NCBI RefSeq assembly: GCF_003443655.1
Contig: NZ_CP031941.1
Span: 3,098,501 to 3,162,500 of the forward strand
Length of the DNA stretch: 64,000 bases
Source of the DNA: Nostoc sphaeroides
Lineage (GTDB): Bacteria > Cyanobacteriota > Cyanobacteriia > Cyanobacteriales > Nostocaceae
Reading direction: 5' to 3'
Translations under genes and position numbers: made by a program
In this document: piece after piece, positions 8,148 through 16,867 of the stretch
Position numbering within the stretch: position 1 is the first letter of the stretch
Layout of the letters: each line of letters begins with the position of its first letter
The notes under the pieces: model-generated
The model's database searches: none
What the model saw: only the letters and a program-made list of their open reading frames with translations
What the model was told of the DNA's origin: nothing

Positions 8148-8181
8148 TGCTCATTTTTCCTAATTCTTAAAGAAATGAGCA
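8148..8181. repeat. hairpin in the 7930-8270 spacer
   Basis: TGCTCATTT and AAATGAGCA form a 9-bp stem around a 16-base loop. Nothing else could be recognised in the 340-bp spacer between the divergent DUF29 and muramidase genes, apart from SD-like GAAGGAG at 8268 belonging to the muramidase gene. Confidence 0.35.
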
Positions 8182-8281
8182 AAGTCGGGAATGATAACTA
8201 ACAATTAGGTGTGAACTTTAATGGAATAAGTTCGTCAATGATTTTTGTTAGCAAAGAGAACAAATTTGAAGGAGTCGGATT

Positions 8282-9007
8282 CTGAAAGGCTTTGAATTCA
8301 AAGGTGTTGAAAAACTTATTGGGCCAATAGCCGCGCTTCTCGGCTTTGTGTATTTGTTGCAATGGTATATTGGAGACTTGCGATCGCCTTCTGATCCCAT
8401 CTTTGCAGTTCAACAGCCGCCTCTAGTGATGAAACAGGGCGACCCCTATATCCGCGCTTTAATGCGAACCATCTCGGCAAGTGAGGCGAGTGGTAATCGT
8501 CCCTATTCGCTGTTGTATGGTGGGCAACAAGTCAACGACCTTAGCCGACATCCTGAGATATGCGTCACAATTGTCACAGGCCCCAACACAGGTAATTGTT
8601 CTACTGCTGCTGGCAGGTATCAAATTATCAACATTACTTGGTATCGTTTAGCCCCCCGTTATCATCCAAATCCAATGCAGATGATGTTTTGGACTGCTTA
8701 TAGTTTTGAAGCAGAATATCAAGATGTAGTAGTTTACCGTTGGTTAAATGATTCTAAAGTTTGGGGAACTGATATTTCTCAACTGTTGCGTCAGGGAAAG
8801 TTAAATGATGTTTTGCGGCGGCTCTCTCCCACCTGGACAAGTCTAGGATATGGTATAGAAACTAATTCTGTTAGTAGCTCTCTGCCTAAAGTTTATCAGA
8901 AAATGTTGCAAGAGGAATTGGCCGCAGCTAATCAACCAACAGCCCCGATGACACCATCGCCAACTCCTTCTAGCAAGGCAGTAAAGAAGTTGCCAAGGAA
9001 GCAGTGA
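8282..9007 (+). CDS. lambda-R-type muramidase (phage-lysozyme-like, COG4678)
   Basis: Resembles lambda endolysin R and the muramidase group COG4678: ISASEASGNRPYSLLYGGQQ with the presumed catalytic Glu in SEASG, then HPEICVTI, then NCSTAAGRYQII. It would cleave peptidoglycan. The first ordinary start is GTG 8348 (VYLLQWYIG), but this cuts into a hydrophobic stretch. The frame is open from 8270, and GAAGGAG at 8268-8274 stands 7 nt before a CTG at 8282, which gives KGFEFKGVEKLIGPIAALLG as N-terminus and restores a membrane anchor. I use 8282 but the codon is unusual. The Pro/Ser-rich, basic tail is not conserved. No phage genes surround it. It converges with menH, 14 bp apart. Confidence 0.65.
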   Translation: MKGFEFKGVEKLIGPIAALLGFVYLLQWYIGDLRSPSDPIFAVQQPPLVMKQGDPYIRALMRTISASEASGNRPYSLLYGGQQVNDLSRHPEICVTIVTGPNTGNCSTAAGRYQIINITWYRLAPRYHPNPMQMMFWTAYSFEAEYQDVVVYRWLNDSKVWGTDISQLLRQGKLNDVLRRLSPTWTSLGYGIETNSVSSSLPKVYQKMLQEELAAANQPTAPMTPSPTPSSKAVKKLPRKQ

Positions 9008-9021
9008 GGTTATCCTAATTT

Positions 9022-9840
9022 TTAACTTGCTGCATAGAAAAAATCTTTGATGTTTTCCACAAATGCAAAGGTATTTTCAAGGTGAATATTATGTCCAGCA
9101 TTACTAATTATTTTTAGTTGAGCAAATTCACATATTTGATCCATTTGGTTATTAATAGATATAAACTTTTTATCATATTCACCCACTAGTAAGAGTAGAG
9201 GAATATTATTCTCTTGTAACTTTTGCCACAAAGAAGGTTGGCATCCAGTTCCCATGAAGCGCAATGATTTATCTAATTCGTGTGGATTATTCTGCAACCG
9301 ACTTTTTATCATGCGATCGTATTCTGGATGATTTTTTATATAACCAAAAATCGGTTGATTGTACCAATTTGATAAAAAAGCTTTCAAATCACTTTTTTCA
9401 ATGCTTCTTGTTAATTTTCTGCCTATTTGCGTATCCATTTTAATGCGTTCTAATCGTTCTGCTTCTGTTGGCAAACCTGGGGAAGCTGACTCTAGTAAAA
9501 CTTTATGAAAACGTTCGGGAAAATGCAAGGTGAGGTATAAAGCCAATCTCCCACCCATTGAATAACCAATTAAAAAGCATTTAGCCATTTTTAACTCATC
9601 CAGTAAATTGATTAAAGCATGAGCAGTGTTTGCCATTGTGTAGTACTCGTCCCCACCCAAAACTTGAGTTTTGCCATGTCCAGGAAGGTCAAGTGTTAAA
9701 TAATAAAATTCATCAGATAGTAATTTTATGGCTTCATCAAATTCATCTATGTTACCCATGAAGCCGTGCAGAAAAAGAATCGGTGGTTTGTCTGGGTTGC
9801 CAATTAAAGAATAGGAAAATTGATAATTTTTTCTGCTCAT
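9022..9840 (-). CDS. menH: MenH, SHCHC synthase (phylloquinone pathway)
   Basis: 272-residue alpha/beta hydrolase. LFLHGFMGN (oxyanion region), LDLPGHGKT, the nucleophile elbow GYSMGG with S94, and a late NAGHNIHLENT holding the His identify MenH: 2-succinyl-6-hydroxy-2,4-cyclohexadiene-1-carboxylate synthase, which eliminates pyruvate from SEPHCHC. In cyanobacteria this step leads to phylloquinone for photosystem I. The Asp of the triad is in VGEYDKKF. Length is typical (250-275). No other men genes adjoin, as is usual in cyanobacteria. A general alpha/beta hydrolase remains a lesser possibility. Confidence 0.8.
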   Translation of the reverse strand: MSRKNYQFSYSLIGNPDKPPILFLHGFMGNIDEFDEAIKLLSDEFYYLTLDLPGHGKTQVLGGDEYYTMANTAHALINLLDELKMAKCFLIGYSMGGRLALYLTLHFPERFHKVLLESASPGLPTEAERLERIKMDTQIGRKLTRSIEKSDLKAFLSNWYNQPIFGYIKNHPEYDRMIKSRLQNNPHELDKSLRFMGTGCQPSLWQKLQENNIPLLLLVGEYDKKFISINNQMDQICEFAQLKIISNAGHNIHLENTFAFVENIKDFFYAAS

Positions 9841-9886
9841 AGTTTAGCTAAAAACCATCGTTGCTGTATATAGCGCAATACGCTTA

Positions 9887-10029
9887 GAGGATGTTTGAAA
9901 AGGGTCGGCTTGAGCCTCAAGTGCGACTCAGGGGTGGGATCTCAAATCCCAAAACTCCTATTCTCTCGTAGCAGTTTCTCGGTAGCCAGGGTAGTGAAAC
10001 ACACGCTGAAGGACTTTTCAAACATCCTC
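9887..10029. mobile_element. 143-bp MITE, GAGGATGTTTGAAAAG ends, copy A
   Basis: Inverted ends GAGGATGTTTGAAAAG and CTTTTCAAACATCCTC, flanked by TTA at 9884-9886 and 10030-10032 (3-bp target duplication). No ORF. A copy at 56126-56268 is the reverse complement and looks identical over the full length. The 3-bp TNA duplication fits the IS1031 group of IS5-family elements, which could mobilise it (inference). Confidence 0.75.
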
Positions 10030-10123
10030 TTAGGTTAAGGGCTACTGGCAAAAATTTTAGGTTTTTGAGACGCGATAAATCGCCGTCTCTACAAGTGTTT
10101 TGATCTTATCTTAACTGTATTGG

Positions 10124-10233
10124 TATATAGCGGTTCTCGTTTACGTGAGGTACACCACACCCGTAGGGGCACGGCAGTGCCGTGCCCTTACACCTTGCGA
10201 TATAATGTTGTACCGCATCTGAATGGGAACGAG
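10124..10233. repeat. TATAGYGGTTC-family element with a nested GC palindrome
   Basis: The left TATAGCGGTTCTCGTTTACG running to TGAGGTAC pairs imperfectly with GTACCGCATCTGAATGGGAAC on the right. The centre carries GGGCACGGCA-G-TGCCGTGCCC (10167-10187), a separate dispersed palindrome. Same end family as 914-1008. The rest of the 9841-10383 spacer holds the MITE and a short palindromic run GCGATAAATCGCCGTCTC near 10072. Confidence 0.45.
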
Positions 10234-10383
10234 GTAAAAGGAGGAAAAGTCTATAAAAATAGGTTGTCTACTAGTTCGCAACATGATGTTGTGTTAATAT
10301 CACGATGCACTATTGAATTTTGATGTATCGCTGTTAGTGCATCACCAATTTTGCAAATGTATTTTACATTATTTTTCTAATTA

Positions 10384-10785
10384 TTAAGGTAAAAATCTAT
10401 CTAAAGCAGCTTTTAACTGTTTAATTTCAACGTCAATATTACCCTCTTGTGCAGCTCTAGCAATACACTCAGTTAAATGTTCATCCAAAACAATTCGCGC
10501 TACCTTATCTAATGCGCCTCGCACTGCGGCAATTTGCAGCAGAACATCAGGACAAGGGCTATTTTGCTGCACCATTGTTTTAATACCACGAACATGTCCT
10601 TCTATCCGCGATAATCGATTGGCAATTCGCCGTAATGACTCTTCGCTATGGACGTGAGGATGAGCAGACTCTCCAGCCTCATGAGTATGATCTGTATGCT
10701 CGTGGTCTGTATCGTGATGGTGGGAATGTTCTGCTTGTTGGGGTATTGGCAAGGATTCCTTGTCTAATCGGTTTGATCCATTCAT
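10384..10785 (-). CDS. CsoR/RcnR-family metal-responsive repressor, InrS-like
   Basis: 133 residues. After a His-rich tail (residues 20-46, more than ten His) comes the all-helical DUF156 fold: LRRIANRLSRIEGHVRGIKTM binds DNA and metal, C78 in SPCPDVLLQ, and H103 and C107 in DEHLTECIA are the metal ligands of the family. Cyanobacterial members with a His-rich tail resemble InrS, which senses Ni(II) and releases an exporter gene. The tail supports nickel or cobalt rather than copper, but this is inference. No transporter gene adjoins, so its target lies elsewhere or it is autoregulated. Confidence 0.8.
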   Translation of the reverse strand: MNGSNRLDKESLPIPQQAEHSHHHDTDHEHTDHTHEAGESAHPHVHSEESLRRIANRLSRIEGHVRGIKTMVQQNSPCPDVLLQIAAVRGALDKVARIVLDEHLTECIARAAQEGNIDVEIKQLKAALDRFLP

Positions 10786-10838
10786 GGTTATCAGAAGACT
10801 TGTATTACTAAGATCCTAGCCTAGTGCTTGTGGGGAAT

Positions 10839-10940
10839 CGGGCATTGGGCATTGGGCATTGGGCATTGGGAAAGAGGAGGTAGAAGGCAGAAGTTTTTGA
10901 ATTTTGAATTTTGAATTTTGAATTTTGAATTTTGAATTGA
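10839..10940. repeat. heptameric short tandem repeats (GGGCATT and TTGAATT)
   Basis: Four to five units of GGGCATT at 10839-10870 and six of TTGAATT at 10897-10938, in the spacer between the metal sensor and lptC. Such 7-bp arrays are typical of heterocystous cyanobacteria and non-coding. Confidence 0.8.
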
Positions 10941-10979
10941 TTTCTCCCTCATTTCCCTCACTACCCCACTGCCCTAACT

Positions 10980-12191
10980 CTACTGCTGACGATTGGCTCT
11001 TTCTTGGGGAATGATTTCTGTTACTACCCTACCGCTAGAAGTGCCGCCTTTAACAACAATATTTTCTGTTTGCAGATTACCAACGGCTGTTTCACCTGTA
11101 AAATTTAACGGTGGGTCAACTTGTCGATAAACTACATTTCCCTGAGCTTCAACTAACTTATTGTCTAAATACCAAGTTAATGTATTAGATTTCAAAGACT
11201 GGCGACGCTGACCAATGGCGTTGACGTTACCTGTTAAATAAACCGTTTTTTGCGGTATTTTCATTTCACCTTGATTGGCGGTGACGGTAAGATTTTCGGC
11301 ACGCTGGAACATCCTCACTGGGGAATTTGTAGTAACAGTTTCTGCGTTCATATTCCAAGTCATAGAGTTACTAGTTATTTGCACTGGTGGGTCTAGTAAA
11401 TCTAATTGAGCATTTTTTTGAATAGTGGCAATTTTCGTTTTTAAGTTGACTTCGGCAGAATTTCCTTTGCCGCGATCGCTAATTTTATTATCTTTGTAAC
11501 GGTCTATTTGTAAAGGGCGATCGCCAATCAGTTTTTCTTCTTTAATATTCCAAATTAAATGCTCGGTTCTTACTTGTAACTGGGGATCAATGGAATTTGC
11601 TATTACCCCTCCAGAAAATTCCATGCGCTGTTCGCGGGTTTTAACTCGTGCTTCCTGCGCCACAGCTTGTAGTTGTTTATGACTACCGTTAATCTGGTTG
11701 CGGACAATCAACAAATCTTCTTTGGGTCGCCATTCTAATTCATTACCTTGCAATACAATGCCATTACTGGGATCTGTAGCAAATATTCTACCTTTCAGAA
11801 ATAACTGCTTTCCATCTTGTTCAATATCTGCGACATCAGCCTTGATTTGATAAACTACTTTGCCATCTTGATATAGTTCACCATAAGGACTTTCAGCTTG
11901 ACCAATTTGTTTTTCTTTGGTGTATTTTGCTTGTTTCGCCCTGACTTTCCAAATCGGTCGTCCTACTTCATCTGCTTGTTCTAAGGTGACATCAAAGAAA
12001 GTCAAATTGCTATCTTGGTTAGATGAAGCCGCAGTATCTTGTTGAGAAGCTGTGGGAGATTTACCCCCACAGCTGACTAAACCAAATATCAAGAAAAAAA
12101 TTAAAGGTAAAAGAAGAAAGGGAGGAGTAGAGGAGAAATTTTTAATTTTTCTCTCGCCCTGTCTCCCCCTTTGATGAAATTGATACGCCAT
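10980..12191 (-). CDS. lptC: LptC-like lipopolysaccharide export lipoprotein/bitopic protein
   Basis: 403 residues. The N-terminal hydrophobic segment (about 24-41) ends in the lipobox-like GLVSCGG with C42. Beyond it are repeated OptA/LptC-type beta strands, e.g. VTLEQADEVGRPIWKVRAKQ, AKYTKEKQIGQAESPYGELY and TLTWYLDNKLVEAQGNVVYRQ. LptC takes LPS from the inner-membrane ABC transporter and passes it to LptA. Cyanobacterial LptC proteins are about twice the E. coli length and may include the LptA-like bridge. The start ATG overlaps the stop of the upstream NYN gene by one base (TAATG), so translation is probably coupled. Confidence 0.75.
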   Translation of the reverse strand: MAYQFHQRGRQGERKIKNFSSTPPFLLLPLIFFLIFGLVSCGGKSPTASQQDTAASSNQDSNLTFFDVTLEQADEVGRPIWKVRAKQAKYTKEKQIGQAESPYGELYQDGKVVYQIKADVADIEQDGKQLFLKGRIFATDPSNGIVLQGNELEWRPKEDLLIVRNQINGSHKQLQAVAQEARVKTREQRMEFSGGVIANSIDPQLQVRTEHLIWNIKEEKLIGDRPLQIDRYKDNKISDRGKGNSAEVNLKTKIATIQKNAQLDLLDPPVQITSNSMTWNMNAETVTTNSPVRMFQRAENLTVTANQGEMKIPQKTVYLTGNVNAIGQRRQSLKSNTLTWYLDNKLVEAQGNVVYRQVDPPLNFTGETAVGNLQTENIVVKGGTSSGRVVTEIIPQERANRQQ

Positions 12192-12823
12192 TATTCTTGG
12201 ATTTCTAGATGTCCATCACTAGTTCTGGTGTCTTCCAAAAAACCGATACCAGATAACGGGCGGTATGGATAGCTTTGGCGAGGGGTTTTTTGAATATCTT
12301 CTTTGATGGCTTCTAAATCGATGTAGCGATCGCTTACATTAATTAAGCTGTCGCTGGTCATCGAACGCAAGCTCACCACTTCTACCCGCACGCCGCGATA
12401 GCTGACTGAATTTACCGCATAAGCCAAATCCCCATCACCGCTAACTAAAACTGCGGTATCATAAGAATCTACTAGTGCCATCATATCGACTGCTATTTCT
12501 ACATCTAGGTTAGCTTTTTTAGAGCCATCTGGTAGCTGAACTAGATCCTTAGCAATGACTCGATAGCCATTGCGACGCATCCACAGCAGAAACCCCTGTT
12601 GCTTCTCGTTTGTCCGGTCTACACCAGTGTAGAAAAAAGACCGTAGTAGTCTAGAACCTCCAGTTAATCGGCACAGCAACTTCGTGTAATCGATTTCAAT
12701 CCCTAGTTGCAGTGCAGCGTAAAATAGATTTGAGCCATCAATAAATATGGCCACCCTACCCCGATTCTCCAAAACCTGTTCTGGCGTAAAGATTGAATCG
12801 GTTTCAAAATTATTCAACATCAT
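12191..12823 (-). CDS. NYN-domain (LabA/DUF88-like) protein
   Basis: 210 residues with a PIN-like NYN fold: IFIDGSNLFYA (first Asp), KANLDVEIAVDMMALVD (central acidic pair) and VLVSGDGDLAYAVN (third Asp). These Asp residues would hold the metal of a nuclease site. The family includes LabA, which affects circadian output in Synechococcus, but many paralogues exist and the function here cannot be fixed. Its stop codon overlaps the lptC start (TAATG), so the two are co-translated. The 163-bp gap from metG probably contains the promoter. Confidence 0.8.
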   Translation of the reverse strand: MMLNNFETDSIFTPEQVLENRGRVAIFIDGSNLFYAALQLGIEIDYTKLLCRLTGGSRLLRSFFYTGVDRTNEKQQGFLLWMRRNGYRVIAKDLVQLPDGSKKANLDVEIAVDMMALVDSYDTAVLVSGDGDLAYAVNSVSYRGVRVEVVSLRSMTSDSLINVSDRYIDLEAIKEDIQKTPRQSYPYRPLSGIGFLEDTRTSDGHLEIQE

Positions 12824-12986
12824 TGTGATACCTCAATTATTATCCCTGTTATTTTTGATACAAATTACCAACTTTTAGATGCTAGTCACAGCGGCTTATG
12901 ATAATGTTCCGGGACTAATTTAAGTTCAGCCCCGATAAATTTTTTGAGAAAATAAGAAATTGAACAAAATCAGACTTTGATAAGGA

Positions 12987-14591
12987 TTAATCGTTCTTCG
13001 GGGGTTCTATTCGCTTAAAAATCGGTTGGGCTGTACCCAACTGTTGTTTACTAGATAGTATCCCCCATGTCGCATGGGTGGCAAAAGGAGCGGTAATTGA
13101 ACTTTGTATTTGATCGTTAAAGTTTATTCCAAAGCCCAGTTGCTGATAAATATCGCTACTGATGTTCGGAATAATTGGGGAAAGCAGATAAGCTGCTAGT
13201 CTAACCGATTCTAGAACTGCGTACAGAACTTTTTCCACCGACTCCTGCTGTCCCTGTTTATATAATGACCAAGGAGCTTGTTCATCAATAAACTTATTAC
13301 TGGCTTGCGCCAGTGAAAGGATTGCCTTGCAGGCTTCACTGAAAGCTAGATCCTGGTATGCTTGTTTTACCTGTTCCCCTAGACGTAAACCAATTGCTTT
13401 CAAAGGATTTTCGTCAGAAATTCCTTCATTGCCGATTGAAGGTACATTATTCTGGGCGCAGTATTTCTTCACCATGTTCAAGGTGCGATTGAGCAAATTA
13501 CCTAAATCATTTGCCAAATCTGCATTCAGAACATTAATGAACCTTACTTCATTAAAATCTCCATCCTTGCCAAATTCGATTTCCTTAAGGAAGTAATAAC
13601 GAACGGCATCACTACCATAACGCTGAACTAACGCTATAGGATCAAGGGTATTACCCAGACTTTTGCCCATCTTTTGACCATCTTTAGTCAAAAAGCCATG
13701 CCCAAATACTCGTTCTGGCAAGGGTAAGTTAGCCGACAACAGCATTGCTGGCCAGTAAACTGCATGGAAGCGCAGAATATCCTTACCAATTAGGTGCAGG
13801 TTGATTGGCCACCATGTTTCTAAAGCATTTGCTAAAGTCGGTTCTGCATCTGGTTCTAGTAATGCTGTGACATAAGCTAGCAGCGCATCAAACCACACAT
13901 AAAGGGTTTGCTTGGGATCAACTGGTACGGGAAAACCCCAATCTAGATTTACCCGCGAAATGGAGAAGTCTTGCAGTCCTTGATTGACAAAGCTGAGGAC
14001 TTCGTTACGCCGACTTTCTGGTTGAATAAAATCGGGTTTAAATTGATAAAATTCTGTCAGCTTAGTTTGATATTTAGATAAGCGGAAAAAATAGTTTTGC
14101 TCGTCTCGCCACTCGACTTCTTTGTTAGTATGAATCGCGCAACGGTGTCCTTCTAGCAGATCCCGTTCTTCTTTGAATTCTTCGCAGGATACGCAGTACC
14201 AGCCTTTTTGTTGTCCCTGGTAGATATCACCAGATTTCCAGACTCGATCGAAGAATTCTTTGACGATCGCTTCATGACGAGGTGCGGTAGTCCGACTAAA
14301 GCGATCGTATTGAATATCCAGTATTTGCCACAAATTAACGAAGCTAGGGACAATTTCATCGCAAAACTCTTGTGGTGCTTTGCCTAAAGTTTCTGCCGAT
14401 CGCTGAATTTTTTGCCCATGTTCATCTGTACCTGTAATTAGTAATACCTGATGCCCCAATAGCCTATGAAATCGCGCTACTACATCTGCTGCGATCGTCG
14501 TATAAGCACTGCCTATATGGGGCACATCGTTTACATAATATAGCGGTGTTGTTAGTGCAAATGTTTTTTTTGTTTTATTCACTAGATTCAT
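12987..14591 (-). CDS. metG: methionyl-tRNA synthetase
   Basis: 534 residues, class-I synthetase. LYYVNDVPHIGSAYTTIAAD carries the HIGH variant PHIG, and DGQKMGKSLGNTLDP carries the KMSKS variant KMGKS. TGTDEHGQKIQ and WYCVSCEEF (the zinc-knuckle insertion with a single Cys pair) agree with the MetG of cyanobacteria. It charges tRNA-Met for initiation and elongation. The C-terminal dimerisation/EMAP domain of longer forms is absent, as is normal for this length. The ATG at 14591 gives the typical start. Confidence 0.95.
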   Translation of the reverse strand: MNLVNKTKKTFALTTPLYYVNDVPHIGSAYTTIAADVVARFHRLLGHQVLLITGTDEHGQKIQRSAETLGKAPQEFCDEIVPSFVNLWQILDIQYDRFSRTTAPRHEAIVKEFFDRVWKSGDIYQGQQKGWYCVSCEEFKEERDLLEGHRCAIHTNKEVEWRDEQNYFFRLSKYQTKLTEFYQFKPDFIQPESRRNEVLSFVNQGLQDFSISRVNLDWGFPVPVDPKQTLYVWFDALLAYVTALLEPDAEPTLANALETWWPINLHLIGKDILRFHAVYWPAMLLSANLPLPERVFGHGFLTKDGQKMGKSLGNTLDPIALVQRYGSDAVRYYFLKEIEFGKDGDFNEVRFINVLNADLANDLGNLLNRTLNMVKKYCAQNNVPSIGNEGISDENPLKAIGLRLGEQVKQAYQDLAFSEACKAILSLAQASNKFIDEQAPWSLYKQGQQESVEKVLYAVLESVRLAAYLLSPIIPNISSDIYQQLGFGINFNDQIQSSITAPFATHATWGILSSKQQLGTAQPIFKRIEPPKND

Positions 14592-14959
14592 ACAAAATAA
14601 AAATTAACTTATAAAACGTTTTACTTTTATCGGAAAAACCAAGTAATTATACAATATTATTTCTATTTTTTCCAATAATCCCTTCATAGTAGCAAATTTT
14701 TCAGATCAAAAATTGTTTTGTAATATGCATGAATTCAACTCATTTTTGCCTACAACAGCGAATCATTATCATAATTTTTTTGAATACTTTATATTAGAAA
14801 TTATTGTGATCAAAAATACATAATCCAGAATCCGGAAAATCTATCTGGTTTTGTGGATTAGATATTTCTATCTTAAGACGGTCATGGCAGTAGTAAAGAA
14901 ATGTAAAAATTAATTTAAGATAAACTGCCATATTTACCGGAAAAATATATTGATTAGGT
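14592..14959. other. AT-rich divergent intergenic region
   Basis: 368 bp between the divergent metG and acyltransferase genes. Very AT-rich, with TAATCCAGAATCCGGA and a distant GGATTA as a weak inverted repeat near 14820-14860. It should hold both promoters, but none can be assigned with confidence. No repeat family seen elsewhere in the window occurs here. Confidence 0.4.
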
Positions 14960-15685
14960 ATGAGTCGAAATAGCCCCCTAGAGATTTCTCGCGCTTTGGT
15001 GGCGGCGCTTTCAACCCAAATGTTTTGTTATTACCAGGATCGCATTCCCCAAGATGCCAGCGTTTTGGTAGTCAGCAATCACCGCAGCTTTATGGATGCA
15101 CTAATTTTAATGGCGGCGTTATCGAGTCCGATTCGCTTTGCTTGCCATCACTACATGGGACAAGTGCCAGTAATGCGGGAGATTGTCACCGGACAATTGG
15201 GGTGTTTTCCTTTGGAGGAAACTCAAAACCGTCTGCAAAGCTTTTTTTCGCAATCACAGGTGTTATTGCAGTCCAAGCAGATGGTGGGAGTCTTTCCAGA
15301 AGGAACTCAACCAATGGTGAAATTTACTGTGCCAAACCAAATGGGTGAATTTCAGCGCGGATTTGCCCATTTGGCATTGCGGGCTGATGTGCAGGATTTA
15401 GCAATTTTGCCGATCGCGATCGCCTCCTTAGAAGAAGTAAATACGAATGGCTTCCCCTTAAGGCTTTTGAGTCTATTTGACCCTTCAGAACCTTTATTTA
15501 ATCAAGCTGGTTGGCATCCTCTGGTATTTTATCGTCGGGTTGCAGTGTTAATCGGTCGCCCTTATTGGATTACGCCCCAACATCATCAAAAATATCATGG
15601 TAAACAAGCCAGAACTGTTGTGGCTGAACTGACAGAACACTGTCATAGTGAAATTAGCAATTTACTGCGTCAAGGTTGTTATTAG
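14960..15685 (+). CDS. lysophospholipid acyltransferase (PlsC-like LPLAT family)
   Basis: 241 residues. N40-H41-R-S-F-M-D46 is the HX4D catalytic motif and VFPEGTQP the glycerol-phosphate-binding motif. It should move an acyl group from acyl-ACP/CoA to a lysophospholipid or alcohol. A 256-bp spacer with a repeat separates it from an alpha/beta hydrolase on the same strand that resembles the hydrolase half of plant phytyl ester synthases, so the two may work on the same substrate. A second PlsC homologue at 47850 is the better candidate for the housekeeping enzyme. Confidence 0.75.
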   Translation: MSRNSPLEISRALVAALSTQMFCYYQDRIPQDASVLVVSNHRSFMDALILMAALSSPIRFACHHYMGQVPVMREIVTGQLGCFPLEETQNRLQSFFSQSQVLLQSKQMVGVFPEGTQPMVKFTVPNQMGEFQRGFAHLALRADVQDLAILPIAIASLEEVNTNGFPLRLLSLFDPSEPLFNQAGWHPLVFYRRVAVLIGRPYWITPQHHQKYHGKQARTVVAELTEHCHSEISNLLRQGCY

Positions 15686-15810
15686 AGGCATTCGATTTTG
15701 GATTGTCTTTACGACTTTTAGTAGCTTGTTTCTAAACCTTTTTTATTTTTGCTCAAAACTACCGAAGCTCTTAACAGCAACAATTAGCAATCCAAAAGTT
15801 TTATACCCAC

Positions 15811-15900
15811 GACTTACGCAAAATTATCAAAAAACGAACCACAAAGGACGCAAAGGACACAAAGTCATAAGAGTTTGAGAGAGTTTTCGCGTAAGTCCTA
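15811..15900. repeat. palindromic repeat, TAGGACTTACGC family (copy 1)
   Basis: The ends GACTTACGCAAAA and TTTTCGCGTAAGTCCTA face each other across about 60 bp. Read in reverse complement it matches 57140-57232 in many positions (CTCTCAAACTCT, GTGGTTCGTT). Next to it, 15903-15945 is a heptamer-like run of AATGACC/ACTAATG that includes the hydrolase start codon. Confidence 0.55.
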
Positions 15901-15941
15901 ATACCATTGACTAATGACCATTGACTAATGACCAATGACCA

Positions 15942-16769
15942 ATGACTATAAGAGAAGTTGAGCTAAACCCTTGTTTCCTGACTCCTAAACGAGTAAAGCC
16001 AGAGTATCCCTTGTTGGTATATTTGCCAGGAATGGATGGAACTGGTCAACTATTGCGATCGCAAACGGTTGGATTAGAAACAGGCTTTGATGTCCGTTGT
16101 TTGGCGATCCCACGCAAAGACCTTAACACTTGGGATGTGCTAGCGAAAAGTGTATTGGACTTAATTTACGCCGAATTAGAAAAAAGCCCTCAGAGGCCAG
16201 TTTACCTGTGTGGTGAGTCCTTTGGTGGTTGCTTGGCAATGAAAGTAGCGATCCAAACACCGCATTTATTTAAGCGAATTATCTTAATTAACCCAGCTTC
16301 GTCCTTTCGTCTTCGCCCTTGGTTACATTGGGCATCTCAACTTACTTACTTAGTGCCATCAGAGTTGTATGATGTTGGCGCACTGGGATTGTTGCCGTTT
16401 CTAGCATCTTTGCCACGCATTTCTCGGAGCGATCGCCATGAACTGCTAAAAACTATGCGTTCTGTTCCGTCAGAAACCGTTCTTTGGCGGTTGTCTTTAC
16501 TGCGAGAATTTGATATTGATAACAAGCAGTTAGGTCGCTTAACTCAACCAGTTTTGCTGATTGCTGGTGGTAGCGATCGCCTTTTACCTTCTGTAACTGA
16601 AGTGAAGCGGATAGGGAATATCTTACCAAATACCAAAATTGTGGTATTGCCCCATTGTGGACACGCTTGCTTACTAGAGGAAGATATTAATCTCTATGAA
16701 ATTCTTAAGGATAACGACTTTTTAGAAAGTAATACTGATATAGGTACGGGGTTAGAGGTGAGAGGATAG
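15942..16769 (+). CDS. alpha/beta hydrolase, phytyl-ester-synthase-like hydrolase half
   Basis: 275 residues. LLVYLPGMDGTG is the oxyanion strand, CGESFGGCLAM has the nucleophile S93, and the Asp and His of the triad are in LIAGGSDRLLP and LPHCGHACLLEE. LPGxDGTG, CLAIPRKD and GESFGGCLA are the words found in the hydrolase half of plant PES proteins, where it is fused to an acyltransferase. Here the acyltransferase is a separate gene 256 bp upstream. The ATG lies in a short tandem repeat and has no Shine-Dalgarno, so the true start might be a few codons later. A broken duplicate of a segment of this gene is at 19113-19230. Confidence 0.7.
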   Translation: MTIREVELNPCFLTPKRVKPEYPLLVYLPGMDGTGQLLRSQTVGLETGFDVRCLAIPRKDLNTWDVLAKSVLDLIYAELEKSPQRPVYLCGESFGGCLAMKVAIQTPHLFKRIILINPASSFRLRPWLHWASQLTYLVPSELYDVGALGLLPFLASLPRISRSDRHELLKTMRSVPSETVLWRLSLLREFDIDNKQLGRLTQPVLLIAGGSDRLLPSVTEVKRIGNILPNTKIVVLPHCGHACLLEEDINLYEILKDNDFLESNTDIGTGLEVRG

Positions 16770-16867
16770 GGTGAAGGGCGATCTAAGAGGTTTTCCGACT
16801 CTATATTCATAATGACCTGTTGCCCTTCCAATTAGATGTTTAATTCGGTAAAGTGCTGGCCTTAACA

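Noticed and set aside
8282-9007. Prophage lysis gene
   Set aside because: The protein is phage-lysozyme-like, but no holin, structural or integrase genes are near; DUF29 and menH flank it.
15648-15878. 76-residue plus ORF overlapping the acyltransferase end
   Set aside because: It is out of frame with the gene and runs into repeat DNA.
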